A DNA stretch of 12,597 nt from the NCBI GenBank assembly GCA_964570105.1, contig CAZMWM010000055.1:1-12597 (forward strand), written 5' to 3'. This DNA comes from SIG673 sp964570105 (GTDB lineage: Bacteria > Bacillota > Clostridia > Oscillospirales > CAG-272). The position numbers and the translations under genes are program-made. Positions 1-6,915 of the stretch are shown piece by piece. Under the pieces are notes generated by a model that was given only the letters and a program-made list of their open reading frames with translations, did not search any database and was not told where the DNA came from. Position 1 is the first letter of the stretch. Each line of letters starts with the position of its first letter.

Positions 1-17
1 GGATATTCCATCACAGA

Positions 18-58
18 GGTACGCCCAATCTGTGTTAGAACTTATTTCGGGGCGTACC
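18..58. repeat. Inverted repeat with 9-bp arms, 23-base loop
   Basis: GGTACGCCC (18-26) is exactly complementary to GGGCGTACC (50-58). Bases 1-13 and 40-58 also match 7093-7105 (12 of 13) and 7123-7141 (16 of 19) in the same order and orientation, so this belongs to a dispersed repeat family with two diverged members in the window. Confidence 0.6.
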
Positions 59-60
59 AT

Positions 61-110
61 AGGCTCCCTTGTGTAAAGGGAGCTGTCAGCGCAGCTGACT
101 GAGGGATTGT
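61..110. repeat. Two-hairpin short repeat element (REP/MITE-like)
   Basis: Two perfect stem-loops lie side by side: GCTCCCTT (63-70) with AAGGGAGC (76-83) around a 5-base loop, and GTCAGC (85-90) with GCTGAC (94-99) around GCA. The tail GAGGGATTGT follows. From memory, this arrangement is a very common intergenic element in gut Clostridia. A 20-base identical fragment (68-87) recurs at 304-323. Its function is unknown; candidates are a non-autonomous mobile element or an mRNA 3'-end structure. Confidence 0.7.
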
Positions 111-262
111 CGAACAAACGTACGGATTTAATTAAAGGTTTACATCTTAGCGCTTAAGTTCCCACCTATTGGGCTTGCTCCCGCCGCGTAGCACCGAACG
201 GCTCCATTGTTTACGGTGCGTCCCCCACTCGGTGCGAACACAGACGGGCGCACCAACGGTAA

Positions 263-281
263 GGGCGGATATCATCCGCCC
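263..281. repeat. GC-rich palindrome, copy 1
   Basis: GGGCGGAT (263-270) pairs with ATCCGCCC (274-281) around ATC. The same 19 bases plus the following C and G recur at 7193-7213. It forms a tight potential hairpin on either strand but has no T tract, so it is a dispersed repeat rather than a typical terminator. Confidence 0.7.
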
Positions 282-303
282 GATGCCAAAGCGCCGCGCA
301 AAG

Positions 304-323
304 CTTGTGTAAAGGGAGCTGTC
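304..323. repeat. Truncated copy of the 61-110 repeat element
   Basis: Twenty bases are identical to 68-87 (left-stem end, loop, right stem and the start of the second hairpin), but the left arm and the second hairpin are missing. It lies just beyond the DnaD stop codon, which is a position expected for a decayed insertion. Confidence 0.6.
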
Positions 324-341
324 GCGCGTGAAGATAACAGA

Positions 342-1412
342 TCAACCATCAAGACTGCGCTTGACCGCAAGCTTCAGAAATTCGTCTCCGTCAAAGCTCG
401 GAGCACTCACGCCCGAGCCGTTATCGGACGCCGCGCGACGTTTTTCGCGCTCCGCCTTGAAAGCAAGCTCCGCTTCAAGCGCCTGCTGTGGCGTGCGTAT
501 CCCGGCAAGATACCAGCTGTCAAGCACCTTATCGGCGTAATCAAAGCTGAACTCGCCTATATTATCCACCGTCATCTCGTAGCACAGCTCGATGATATCC
601 GAGCCGTAACCCAGCTCGTTTATCCAGTGCTTTATCTTTGAATTTTCTTTTTTCGTAAATTCTCTGCCGCCCATTCCGGTGAGTCTGCGCAGATGTCCCG
701 CCACGCCGTCGTACACCTCCATGCTCTTTATATGAGCATCAAGCGACTCGGGCGTCGTGATGCCGTCGTTCGCGAGGGAATACGCCGCCTTTTCTATGTA
801 ATGGAGCTTACATCCCGGCTTCTTCTTGGAATAGTACGCGCAAAGGGTGAGTATGTATTCCGGCTCCAGACCAAGGTGGTCGTTAAGCCTTACTATCACC
901 TCAACGTCGCTCGGATTGAACACCCAACCAAGTATGCGCTGACATTGCTCTATCGCCGCCGAAAGCGCTCCGCCGTCACGTCCGACCAACCTCGCGATAT
1001 CCTCGGGGCTGTACCTCGGCGGCTCCTCACGCATCAGCTTTTTCTCGCGAATTGCCGCGCCGTCAGCCGTTTCAGGTGCGCTCGGGGCTTTCGTACCGAC
1101 CGCCTGTACGACCGCATCCGCTCCTTTCTTGCGCTCGGCGGCAGAGCCGTTCTTGCTCCTTCCGCTCGGCGATATCACCGAAGCACCTCTCCAAAACGCA
1201 AGCGCGGAATTTACCTCCTCGCGGCTAAGCTCGGTGATGCCGACCAAAAGCTCCGTGTACCCCTCCTCGTTTTCCGCCTCGGTCCCGTACACGGTCGAAA
1301 TAGCCATCAGTACCGCGATCTCAGACGGCGACGCCGCACCCGTTATCATCTTCTCCACGGCGGACGACGGTATGGTCGTGACCGCGTTTCCGTATTTAAA
1401 GCAGTATCTCAT
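342..1412 (-). CDS. DnaD-domain replication-initiation-type protein
   Basis: The 356-residue product fits the DnaD family of Firmicutes, which take part in loading the replicative helicase. Residues 1-80 look like the N-terminal winged-helix region. Residues 80-130 are a low-complexity charged or alanine-rich linker. Two DnaD-like helical modules follow, from about 133 to 225 and from about 230 to 310; the second carries the family pattern W-x-x-E-L-G and a tail ending near W-Y-L-A-G-I-R-T. ATG at 1412 is preferred to the TTG at 1415 because GGGAGG ends 5 bases before it. It begins 21 bases after the Rex stop codon, so the two are almost certainly co-transcribed. In many Clostridia I recall a DnaC-type ATPase gene directly after this one; here the 341 bases downstream hold only repeats. 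It could equally be called a primosomal or phage-replication-like DnaD protein. Confidence 0.85.
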   Translation of the reverse strand: MRYCFKYGNAVTTIPSSAVEKMITGAASPSEIAVLMAISTVYGTEAENEEGYTELLVGITELSREEVNSALAFWRGASVISPSGRSKNGSAAERKKGADAVVQAVGTKAPSAPETADGAAIREKKLMREEPPRYSPEDIARLVGRDGGALSAAIEQCQRILGWVFNPSDVEVIVRLNDHLGLEPEYILTLCAYYSKKKPGCKLHYIEKAAYSLANDGITTPESLDAHIKSMEVYDGVAGHLRRLTGMGGREFTKKENSKIKHWINELGYGSDIIELCYEMTVDNIGEFSFDYADKVLDSWYLAGIRTPQQALEAELAFKAEREKRRAASDNGSGVSAPSFDGDEFLKLAVKRSLDG

Positions 1413-1433
1413 CAAGTCCTCCCACGGTCACGG

Positions 1434-2138
1434 TCATACCCCAAAAGCTCTCTTCGGAAGCTCGGAGCAGAGCATCATGAGCGAGTCCTCTATGTGAAGA
1501 TTTCTCACCGCCAAGCTCTCGCTCACTATCTCGGCATCAGAAAAATTCCATATTCCGAGCATCCCGAGATCCTCTGCCATTTCGGCACACCTCGTCGCCG
1601 TCACGGCGTCGCAGGCAAGTATCAGGATGTCCGCCGCATTTTCTCGGCAAAGCTTGCCGAGCCGCAACAGCGTCATCTCCGAAGCATCCGCACCGTCGAG
1701 ACCGCCCTGCTCTGAGGAGCTTGACGCGACCGGATCCGTATCATCGGTCGGAGCGTCGGATGTCGCGATGCGTCCTATAAGCTTAACTCCTCTTCTCGTA
1801 AACAGCGCACATTCCGAGACCGTCTGCGCAAGTGCACCGTCACCGACGATCACCGCGCTGTAACAGTCGCAGACCTTCATAACCTCGCCTATGCGTCTGT
1901 AAAGCTTTGCTATCTGATATCCGTAGCCGGTCTGACCGTAACAGCCTATAAAGCTCATATCGCCCCTGACCTGAGACGGTGCTATCCCTATGATATCCGC
2001 AAGCTTCTCGGAGCTGACTATCTCTTCTCCCTTCGCATACAAACGAAGGAGCGCGCGGTAATACGCCGGCAAACGGCGTCTGCGCGGCTCGGTCATGCTC
2101 TCCGCGGAGATGTCCGCAGACCTCGCATTCTTATTCAC
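1434..2138 (-). CDS. rex: Rex-family redox-sensing repressor, divergent
   Basis: Rex proteins bind NADH or NAD+ through a Rossmann fold and repress fermentation and respiration genes when NADH is low. Residues 20-80 are a close match to the Rex winged helix: RLPAYYRAL, a second helix, then PSQVRGDMSFIG and a Gly-rich wing. The C-terminal motif GIWNF (195-199) and the helix with VRNLHIEDSL also fit Rex. The Rossmann half is odd. The nucleotide loop reads V-G-D-G-A-L-A, with Ala in place of the last Gly, and residues 127-153 are a Ser/Asp/Gly-rich stretch where Rex normally has its second beta strand and the 'IG..I.G' segment. NADH binding is therefore uncertain. The 234 residues exceed the usual 210-220. 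The start is GTG, 8 bases after AGGAAGGT. It lies 39 bases after the dehydrogenase gene. No Rex operator was found in the window. Confidence 0.85.
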   Translation of the reverse strand: MNKNARSADISAESMTEPRRRRLPAYYRALLRLYAKGEEIVSSEKLADIIGIAPSQVRGDMSFIGCYGQTGYGYQIAKLYRRIGEVMKVCDCYSAVIVGDGALAQTVSECALFTRRGVKLIGRIATSDAPTDDTDPVASSSSEQGGLDGADASEMTLLRLGKLCRENAADILILACDAVTATRCAEMAEDLGMLGIWNFSDAEIVSESLAVRNLHIEDSLMMLCSELPKRAFGV

Positions 2139-2177
2139 AGTATCCGACCTTCCTCTCCGCGAAAGCCGAGAAAGCGG

Positions 2178-3344
2178 TCAGGCACGGAGCGCCTCCTTGA
2201 CATAATCAACGAACTCCTCGCAGGTAGCTCCCGTGTCGCGTCCGGTGATCACGAGCTTCTTTTCGGTGAACATACAGCGGTCGAGTGCCGCTTCAAGCCT
2301 GTCCGCCTGCTTCTGGTATCCTATGTGCGAAAGCAACATAACGGCGGCACGAAGCATAGAGCACGGATCGGCGTATTTTCCTCTGCCCTCCGATATCATT
2401 CTGGGAGCGGAGCCGTGGATCGCCTCGAACATAGCGTATTTGTGACCGATATTGGCGGATCCCGCAGTACCCACACCGCCTTGGAACTCCGCCGCCTCGT
2501 CGGTGATGATGTCGCCGTAGAGATTGGGAAGCACGAACACCTTGAAGGCGGTGCGGCGCTTGGGATCGATAAGCTTTGCGGTGGTTATGTCGATAAACCA
2601 ATCGTCAGTGGTTATCTCGGGGTATTCCTTGCCTATCTTCTGACAGAGGTCGAGGAACTTACCGTCGGTCGCCTTGATTATATTCGCCTTGGTGATTATG
2701 GATACGCGGTCCTTGCCGTTCTTTCTCGCATATTCGTAAGCGGCTCTCGCTATACGCTCCGAGCCTTCGGTGGTGGTAACGCAGAAATCCACGCTCAGAT
2801 CGGACGTAACGGCAACGCCCTGCGAGCCGACGGCGTAGCTGCCCTCGGTATTCTCACGGAAGAACGTCCAATCGATGCCCTGCTCCGGAACACGCACCGG
2901 GCGAACGTTTGCAAACAGATCGAGCGCCTTGCGCATAGCGACGTTCGCGCTCTCGATATTCGGCCACGGATCACCCTTTTTCGGCGTGGTGGTGGGACCC
3001 TTGAGTATGACATCACAGCTCTTAAGTTCAGCCATAACGTCGTCGGGTATCGCCTGCATATGCGCCACGCGGTTTTCGATGGTAAGTCCGTCTATCACCT
3101 TGAACGATATCCTGCCGCGGGCAACATCGTCCGCAAGCAGCTCATCGAGCACGCTCTGAGCCGCCGATGTTATTATCGGACCGATACCGTCTCCGCCGCA
3201 CACTCCTATGACTATCCTGTCCTTGGCGGCAAAATCCGTATCCTCGCGCTCCGCGTTTATCCTCTCCACGCGCTCGAGCTGAGCCTTGAGCACCGCCTTG
3301 AAGCTCTCAGCGGCGGCTTCGATCTCATTTTCGTAATTCTTCAT
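2178..3344 (-). CDS. Isocitrate/isopropylmalate-family dehydrogenase, isocitrate type
   Basis: This 388-residue protein belongs to the metal-dependent beta-decarboxylating dehydrogenases. Conserved parts in order: GDGIGP (51-56), LKGPTTTP (114-121), S132-A-N134-V-A-M-R138 with R148, RENTEGSYA (163-171), lysine 219 in TKANIIK, GDIITDEAA, HGSAP (310-314) and ADP. Ser, Asn and Arg at 132/134/138 have the spacing of the isocitrate-phosphate loop of E. coli Icd (S113, N115, R119), while isopropylmalate enzymes carry a Glu-Leu-Leu-type loop. I infer oxidation of isocitrate to 2-oxoglutarate. The cofactor is not clear: after HGSAP come R315-M316, neither the Lys-Tyr of NADP enzymes nor the Asp-Ile of classical NAD enzymes. 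The N-terminal 40 residues are a charged helix not needed for the fold. The start ATG follows GGAGG by 8 bases. Its neighbour Rex senses NADH, which fits a redox-linked role. Homoisocitrate dehydrogenase remains possible. Confidence 0.85.
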   Translation of the reverse strand: MKNYENEIEAAAESFKAVLKAQLERVERINAEREDTDFAAKDRIVIGVCGGDGIGPIITSAAQSVLDELLADDVARGRISFKVIDGLTIENRVAHMQAIPDDVMAELKSCDVILKGPTTTPKKGDPWPNIESANVAMRKALDLFANVRPVRVPEQGIDWTFFRENTEGSYAVGSQGVAVTSDLSVDFCVTTTEGSERIARAAYEYARKNGKDRVSIITKANIIKATDGKFLDLCQKIGKEYPEITTDDWFIDITTAKLIDPKRRTAFKVFVLPNLYGDIITDEAAEFQGGVGTAGSANIGHKYAMFEAIHGSAPRMISEGRGKYADPCSMLRAAVMLLSHIGYQKQADRLEAALDRCMFTEKKLVITGRDTGATCEEFVDYVKEALRA

Positions 3345-3382
3345 AGCTGTATCCTCCGTTGTAAGTTACGTTATCCTTTTGC

Positions 3383-3411
3383 TTTTTATATCAATATCAC
3401 AAAACGGTCAA
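3383..3411 (-). promoter_or_regulatory. Candidate sigma-A promoter for the dehydrogenase-rex-dnaD genes
   Basis: On the minus strand TTGACC (3411-3406) overlaps the tsaD stop codon. It is followed after 17 bases by TAAAAA, or after 15 bases by TATAAA. A transcript starting about 3375 would carry a short leader into the GGAGG of the dehydrogenase gene. The -35 is good, but the -10 is either weak or poorly spaced. Confidence 0.4.
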
Positions 3412-4421
3412 GCCTCGGCGTTCAGACCGATATCGGCAATAGCCCCGGCTTTAAACTCGTAGAACGCCTGAGCCGCTATCATAGCACCGTTGTCTCCGCA
3501 CAGCTTGCGCGGCGGCATACACAGCCCCACTTCAAGCTCTCGGCAAAGCTCCGATACCGCATCTCTCAAATGAGAATTTGCGGACACCCCTCCGGCTATG
3601 ACCAGAGTCCTCTCGCCCGTCAGCGCCAAGGCTTCTCTGAGCCTCTTCACCACGGATGAGGTGAACGCGCGCGTAAACGATGCGGCGACATCCTCCATTC
3701 TGTATGCCTGTCCCTTCTGCTCCATCGAATTGATCAGATTGAGCGCCGCGGTCTTAAGTCCGCTGAAGGAGAAATCCAGCGAGCCGTCACCTATCGCCGC
3801 AGACGGAAACGCATATGCTCCGGCGTCTCCCTCCGATGCGAGCCTGTCCATATCCGCTCCGCAAGGGTAAGAAAGCCCCATAACTCTGCCGACCTTGTCA
3901 AAGGCTTCGCCGGCGGCATCGTCACGCGTCCTTCCGATTGTTTCGAACTCCGTGTGTGACGTAACGTGTATGAGCGACGTATGCCCGCCCGATACCACGA
4001 GCGCGAGAAACGGAGGCTCCAGCTCCGGATATTCGTAGTAATTCGCCGCGATATGACCTCTTATGTGATCCACCGCGACGAGCGGCTTGCCGCTTGCATA
4101 AGCAAGTCCCTTGGCAAAATTTGTCCCGACGAGCAACGCTCCGATAAGCCCCGGATGATTTGTAACCCCCACGGCATCGATATCGCCGATGCTCACACCG
4201 GCTTTCTCGAGCGCCTCGGACGTGACCGAGCAGATAGCCTCCGAATGCGCACGGCTCGCTATCTCCGGCACGACACCGCCGTACAGACGGTGTATGGCTA
4301 TCTGAGAAGCCACGCAGTCCGAGAGAAGCTCCCGACTCAGCGTGCCGTCAGCCCTCTCCTCAAAGCGTGCGACTGCCGCGGCGGTCTCGTCGCACGAGCT
4401 TTCTATTCCTAAGATAAGCAT
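3408..4421 (-). CDS. tsaD: TsaD, tRNA t6A37 threonylcarbamoyltransferase
   Basis: TsaD is the catalytic subunit that transfers threonylcarbamoyl from threonylcarbamoyl-AMP to A37 of ANN-decoding tRNAs, working with TsaB and TsaE in the cytoplasm. The 337-residue length is normal. The start MLILGIESSCDETAAAV is a family hallmark. Other marks are GGVVPEIASRAH (48-59), the metal-binding H119-x-x-x-H123, VVSGGHTSL, FSFSGLKTA, and the C-terminal G-D310-N-G-A-M-I-A. One small variation is T-N-H-P-G-L (87-92), where most family members have T-x-G-P-G-L. The start ATG follows GGAAAG by 8 bases. It sits 60 bases after the fused RimI gene; rimI-tsaD adjacency is common in Firmicutes, but tsaB and tsaE are not in this window. 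Confidence 0.96.
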   Translation of the reverse strand: MLILGIESSCDETAAAVARFEERADGTLSRELLSDCVASQIAIHRLYGGVVPEIASRAHSEAICSVTSEALEKAGVSIGDIDAVGVTNHPGLIGALLVGTNFAKGLAYASGKPLVAVDHIRGHIAANYYEYPELEPPFLALVVSGGHTSLIHVTSHTEFETIGRTRDDAAGEAFDKVGRVMGLSYPCGADMDRLASEGDAGAYAFPSAAIGDGSLDFSFSGLKTAALNLINSMEQKGQAYRMEDVAASFTRAFTSSVVKRLREALALTGERTLVIAGGVSANSHLRDAVSELCRELEVGLCMPPRKLCGDNGAMIAAQAFYEFKAGAIADIGLNAEA

Positions 4422-4481
4422 TGTAACAACTTTCCTTTTATGTATGTACCGGTATATATACCGACGTCTCCTGCCAAGCCT

Positions 4482-5435
4482 TTAATCATCGAACGTAAGA
4501 TCCATAAGCAACGCGTTTTCCGTCGGCTTGCGGTAATACGCAGGGCGTATACCGACCTTTTCAAAGCCACAGCTCCTGTACAGAGCTATCGCCGGTGCGT
4601 TGCTCTCTCTGACCTCGAGCATTATCCGCCCAACTCCGCGCTCCCTTGCGCGTCCGATGAGCTTATCCATAAGCAGTACGGAAAGCCCCTTACCGCGCAT
4701 CTCGGCGGACAGCGCGATCTTATGAAGCTCGGCGTCCTTTCCGAGCGTTCTGTCCAGCACCGCAAATCCGCATACGCCGCGCACCGAGCTTTCCAGCACC
4801 CAAAGATCGCTGTACGGCGCGATACAGGCGCTTATCATCTCTTCCGTCCACGGATCGGTGAAGGTCGCCGTCTCTATCTCGGATATCCGCGGTACGTCCT
4901 CGGGAGCGGCGGCTCTGACCGCGTAGGTCTCGCACACGCCCAGCGCAAACATCTCGCCGATGTCCGCAACTATAGCCCTGAGGCACTTTTCGTAAACACC
5001 TATACTGCCCATATAAGGATCGGGGACGTCGTGCGGCATCACGCGCATCTTTTCCGCAAACTCGGGAAACGCCGCCGTTAGACGGAGCAGATGCGACGAG
5101 CTTATCGCCACTATCATATCGCTCCGCGCGGCAAGCTCCCGCGTCATCTGCCTTGCCTTGTGAGAAGCGTACGGATTTTCCGCGGTATTCTTTATTCCCG
5201 CGTTTCCGAGCGCAAGCACCGCGTTTTCCGAAATGCTCTCACCCTCGACCGCAGAGATGCCGGCAGAGACTGCCGCATACCTTCCGCCGCCGAAATGCCT
5301 TAGCACCGCCTCAGCCATCGGACTGCGGCAGGTGTTACCGGTGCACACGAAGCAGACGAGCTTCGGTATCTCGGCGGATGCATCGAGCTTTGCAAGCACC
5401 TCCGACTCTTCCTTAGTAAATTCCTTGACTGTCAT
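4482..5435 (-). CDS. Fused LMW protein phosphatase - RimI acetyltransferase
   Basis: One uninterrupted 317-residue frame joins two enzymes. Residues 25-165 are a low-molecular-weight phosphatase: the P-loop C31-T-G-N-T-C-R37-S-P carries the nucleophile and Arg, and D139 in P-D-P is the expected general acid. The Thr right after the catalytic Cys and the 'DPxxGSIxxY' segment resemble the protein-arginine phosphatase YwlE rather than eukaryotic tyrosine phosphatases, so arginine phosphate is a possible substrate. Residues 171-317 are a GNAT domain of RimI type (ribosomal protein or TsaD-linked N-alpha acetylation): F-T-D-P-W, the acetyl-CoA loop R-G-K-G, L-E-V-R-E-S-N, L-Y-R-S-C-G-F and the Y-Y-R-K-P-T-E-N-A tail. 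ATG at 5435 lies 13 bases after AGAAAGG; the GTG at 5447 is only 1 base from it and is unlikely. It is followed 60 bases on by tsaD. Both active sites look intact. Confidence 0.9.
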   Translation of the reverse strand: MTVKEFTKEESEVLAKLDASAEIPKLVCFVCTGNTCRSPMAEAVLRHFGGGRYAAVSAGISAVEGESISENAVLALGNAGIKNTAENPYASHKARQMTRELAARSDMIVAISSSHLLRLTAAFPEFAEKMRVMPHDVPDPYMGSIGVYEKCLRAIVADIGEMFALGVCETYAVRAAAPEDVPRISEIETATFTDPWTEEMISACIAPYSDLWVLESSVRGVCGFAVLDRTLGKDAELHKIALSAEMRGKGLSVLLMDKLIGRARERGVGRIMLEVRESNAPAIALYRSCGFEKVGIRPAYYRKPTENALLMDLTFDD

Positions 5436-5515
5436 AATTATGACCACGCCTTTCTAAATATCACGGCAGCTTTGTGACGGTTTCGGCTTCGCTAACGTTT
5501 CGACCGTGAATACCG

Positions 5516-6238
5516 TCAACCCTTGAGCACGTCGGCAAAATTATCGCCAAGATCCACGCATCTTCCGGCGGAACGGTCGTAAATGTACCTTTTCCCGTCC
5601 GCGGTCTTATAAAAATTGACCGAATAGTACAGAAACAAATATTTCCTGCTCATAAATTTGATCTCGAGCGACGTCTCTATATCCGTCGGCGTATCACACA
5701 CATCCGCGGAAAGGAAGTAACGTACCAGCTCCTCCGTTTCCGTCTCGCCTATGTAGCCCGACTGAGATGCTATGCTTTCGACCGCGAAGCAACGCGCATA
5801 GAAGGCTTCAAATTCCTCAAGCGTCGGAAGCGTGACAGTATCCGAACAGTACAGGTCGTAGATACCGTACTCGGATGTGCACAGATACTCCTTCGGAGAG
5901 GCGTATATATCGGCTATGTCCTTGATGGACGAGTCTCCGCAGACGGAAAAGAACTTCATCTCTCCGCATTCGGCGTAGACGTCGCCGTACGCTATCGGCT
6001 CGTAGCACATCGGAGCGAGCACGTACGTGATCCCGTGTCTCTTATCCTCAAACACCGTGCCACCCATAAGCGAGGTGAGCCGTACCGTTCCCGTACAGCT
6101 TCTGAGAAGAACCGCAAGCAGTATCACCGCCGCGATAAATAAAGCGACCGCCGATATCGCAAGCCACGGGATGCTCTTTTTCTTTTTCCCGTAAACTCTT
6201 GCATATTTCGAGTTAAGCTCGTTACCGTTACCGTTCAT
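5516..6238 (-). CDS. Single-pass membrane protein, unrecognised
   Basis: I do not recognise a family. The 240-residue product starts with a short polar, lysine-rich cytoplasmic segment (K18-K21), then one strong hydrophobic helix at 24-45, and the remaining ~195 residues should lie outside the membrane (N-in topology by the positive-inside rule). The extracytoplasmic part is rich in Tyr, Glu and Cys (seven or so Cys) and ends in YYSVNFYKTADGKRYIY. It lies 80 bases after the dCMP deaminase gene and 80 bases before the phosphatase-RimI gene. The ATG is fixed by an in-frame TAG shortly upstream. No ordinary ribosome binding site stands next to it; AAAGGG lies on the far side of a 9-bp hairpin (see 6251-6278). 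The gene at 10390-11091 has the same architecture but no obvious sequence similarity. Confidence 0.75.
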   Translation of the reverse strand: MNGNGNELNSKYARVYGKKKKSIPWLAISAVALFIAAVILLAVLLRSCTGTVRLTSLMGGTVFEDKRHGITYVLAPMCYEPIAYGDVYAECGEMKFFSVCGDSSIKDIADIYASPKEYLCTSEYGIYDLYCSDTVTLPTLEEFEAFYARCFAVESIASQSGYIGETETEELVRYFLSADVCDTPTDIETSLEIKFMSRKYLFLYYSVNFYKTADGKRYIYDRSAGRCVDLGDNFADVLKG

Positions 6239-6278
6239 CGTTATGATAACAGCCTTCGCCTATGCGAAAGCTCCCTTT
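6239..6278 (-). promoter_or_regulatory. Hairpin between Shine-Dalgarno sequence and start codon
   Basis: Read on the minus strand, AAAGGG (6278-6273) is followed at once by AGCTTTCGC-ATAG-GCGAAGGCT (6272-6251; nine pairs including one G-U, loop of four), then GTTATCATAACG and the ATG at 6238. The linear distance from AAAGGG to the ATG is 34 bases. If the hairpin folds it drops to 12, a workable spacing. The only other candidate, GAAGG, is inside the hairpin stem. GTTAT-G-ATAAC (6240-6250 on the plus strand) is an additional small palindrome. Confidence 0.45.
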
Positions 6279-6318
6279 CTCTCTTAGCGCATCCAAGGTC
6301 CAAGCCCCTGCGTCAAGC

Positions 6319-6816
6319 TCAGTATCCGAATTTTCCGCTGAGACTGTCGTCGTCCTCTATCCAATCCGAGACCTTGCACACCCTGTATTCATCCTTGGTG
6401 TCGCGTATGATCACACGGTCGATGCCCGCGTTTATGACCGTGCGCTTGCACATAGCACAGCTGCTCGTGTGCGGAACAAGCTCGCCGGTCTTTGAGTCGA
6501 GACAAGCCATATACAGGACTGCACCGAGCATCTGCTCCCTTGATGCGGCTATGACCGCGTTCGCCTCGGCGTGCACGGAACGGCAAAGCTCGTACCGCTC
6601 TCCGCGCGGAATGTTCAGCTCGTCCCTTATACAGCGGCAGATATCACTGCAATTTTTGCGTCCTCGCGGCGCACCGTTATATCCGGTGGCTATTATAGAG
6701 TCGTTCTTGACTATTATCGCGCCGAATGACTTGCGCAGACAGGTGCTTCTCGTGGCGACCGTCTGCGCGATATCAAGATAGTAATTATCCTTCGAGATCC
6801 TGTCCATATCACGCAT
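6319..6816 (-). CDS. dCMP/cytidylate deaminase, zinc-dependent
   Basis: The 165-residue product belongs to the deoxycytidylate deaminase family, which converts dCMP to dUMP for thymidylate synthesis (the same fold occurs in ComEB). RSTCLRKSFGAIIVKN (23-38) and ATGYNGAPRG (43-52) shape the nucleotide site, V-H82-A-E84-A-N supplies a zinc ligand and the proton shuttle, and C120-A-M-C123 gives the two other zinc ligands, here preceded by Ser-Ser instead of the usual Pro. C56, C60 and C62 may bind a second metal. The start at 6816 follows GGGAAAGG by 7 bases; upstream ATGs in the same frame, out to 7062, run into the repeat patch and lack homology. A clear promoter lies 28-56 bases upstream. It is the first gene of the seven-gene minus-strand run. 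Confidence 0.92.
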   Translation of the reverse strand: MRDMDRISKDNYYLDIAQTVATRSTCLRKSFGAIIVKNDSIIATGYNGAPRGRKNCSDICRCIRDELNIPRGERYELCRSVHAEANAVIAASREQMLGAVLYMACLDSKTGELVPHTSSCAMCKRTVINAGIDRVIIRDTKDEYRVCKVSDWIEDDDSLSGKFGY

Positions 6817-6843
6817 CAACATACCTTTCCCAGCATATCCTTT

Positions 6844-6872
6844 ATTATATAACAGTTCCGCGTGAATTTCAA
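6844..6872 (-). promoter_or_regulatory. Sigma-A promoter of the dCMP deaminase gene
   Basis: On the minus strand TTGAAA (6872-6867) is followed by exactly 17 bases and TATAAT (6849-6844). The start of transcription would be near 6837, leaving a leader of about 20 bases that contains the GGGAAAGG ribosome binding site. Confidence 0.75.
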
Positions 6873-6915
6873 GTATTTTTCCGCTTTTCTCAAAAATGTT
6901 ACAAAAGCCCCCCGC

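Larger units (their letters stand above)
1..341. other. Gene-free repeat-rich intergenic patch
   Basis: No convincing gene is seen here; the long plus-strand reading frame that begins in this stretch is antisense to the DnaD gene. The patch holds a 9-bp inverted repeat (18-58), a two-hairpin repeat element (61-110), a GC-rich palindrome (263-281) and a truncated second copy of the 61-110 element (304-323) that ends 18 bases short of the DnaD stop codon. The middle part (about 115-262) is not recognised; TTACGGTGCG near 219 and CGCACC..ACGGTAA near 250 form a loose inverted pair. The patch lies 3' of the DnaD gene, so it would be transcribed as the tail of that mRNA unless transcription stops first. 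No T-rich intrinsic terminator is evident. Confidence 0.7.

Noticed and set aside
1..341. A tRNA, small RNA gene or riboswitch in the patch after dnaD
   Set aside because: No cloverleaf, T-loop or known riboswitch core could be seen; the structure present is explained by dispersed repeats.
2325..3659. Long plus-strand open frame of 444 codons across the dehydrogenase and tsaD genes
   Set aside because: It is antisense to two well-supported genes, has Arg/His-rich low-quality composition, no ribosome binding site and no recognisable motif. The same holds for the 340-codon frame at 693-1715.
5491..5519. TTGACG on the minus strand as a -35 for the phosphatase-RimI gene
   Set aside because: No -10-like hexamer lies 16-18 bases downstream (GTTAGC at the 17-base position).
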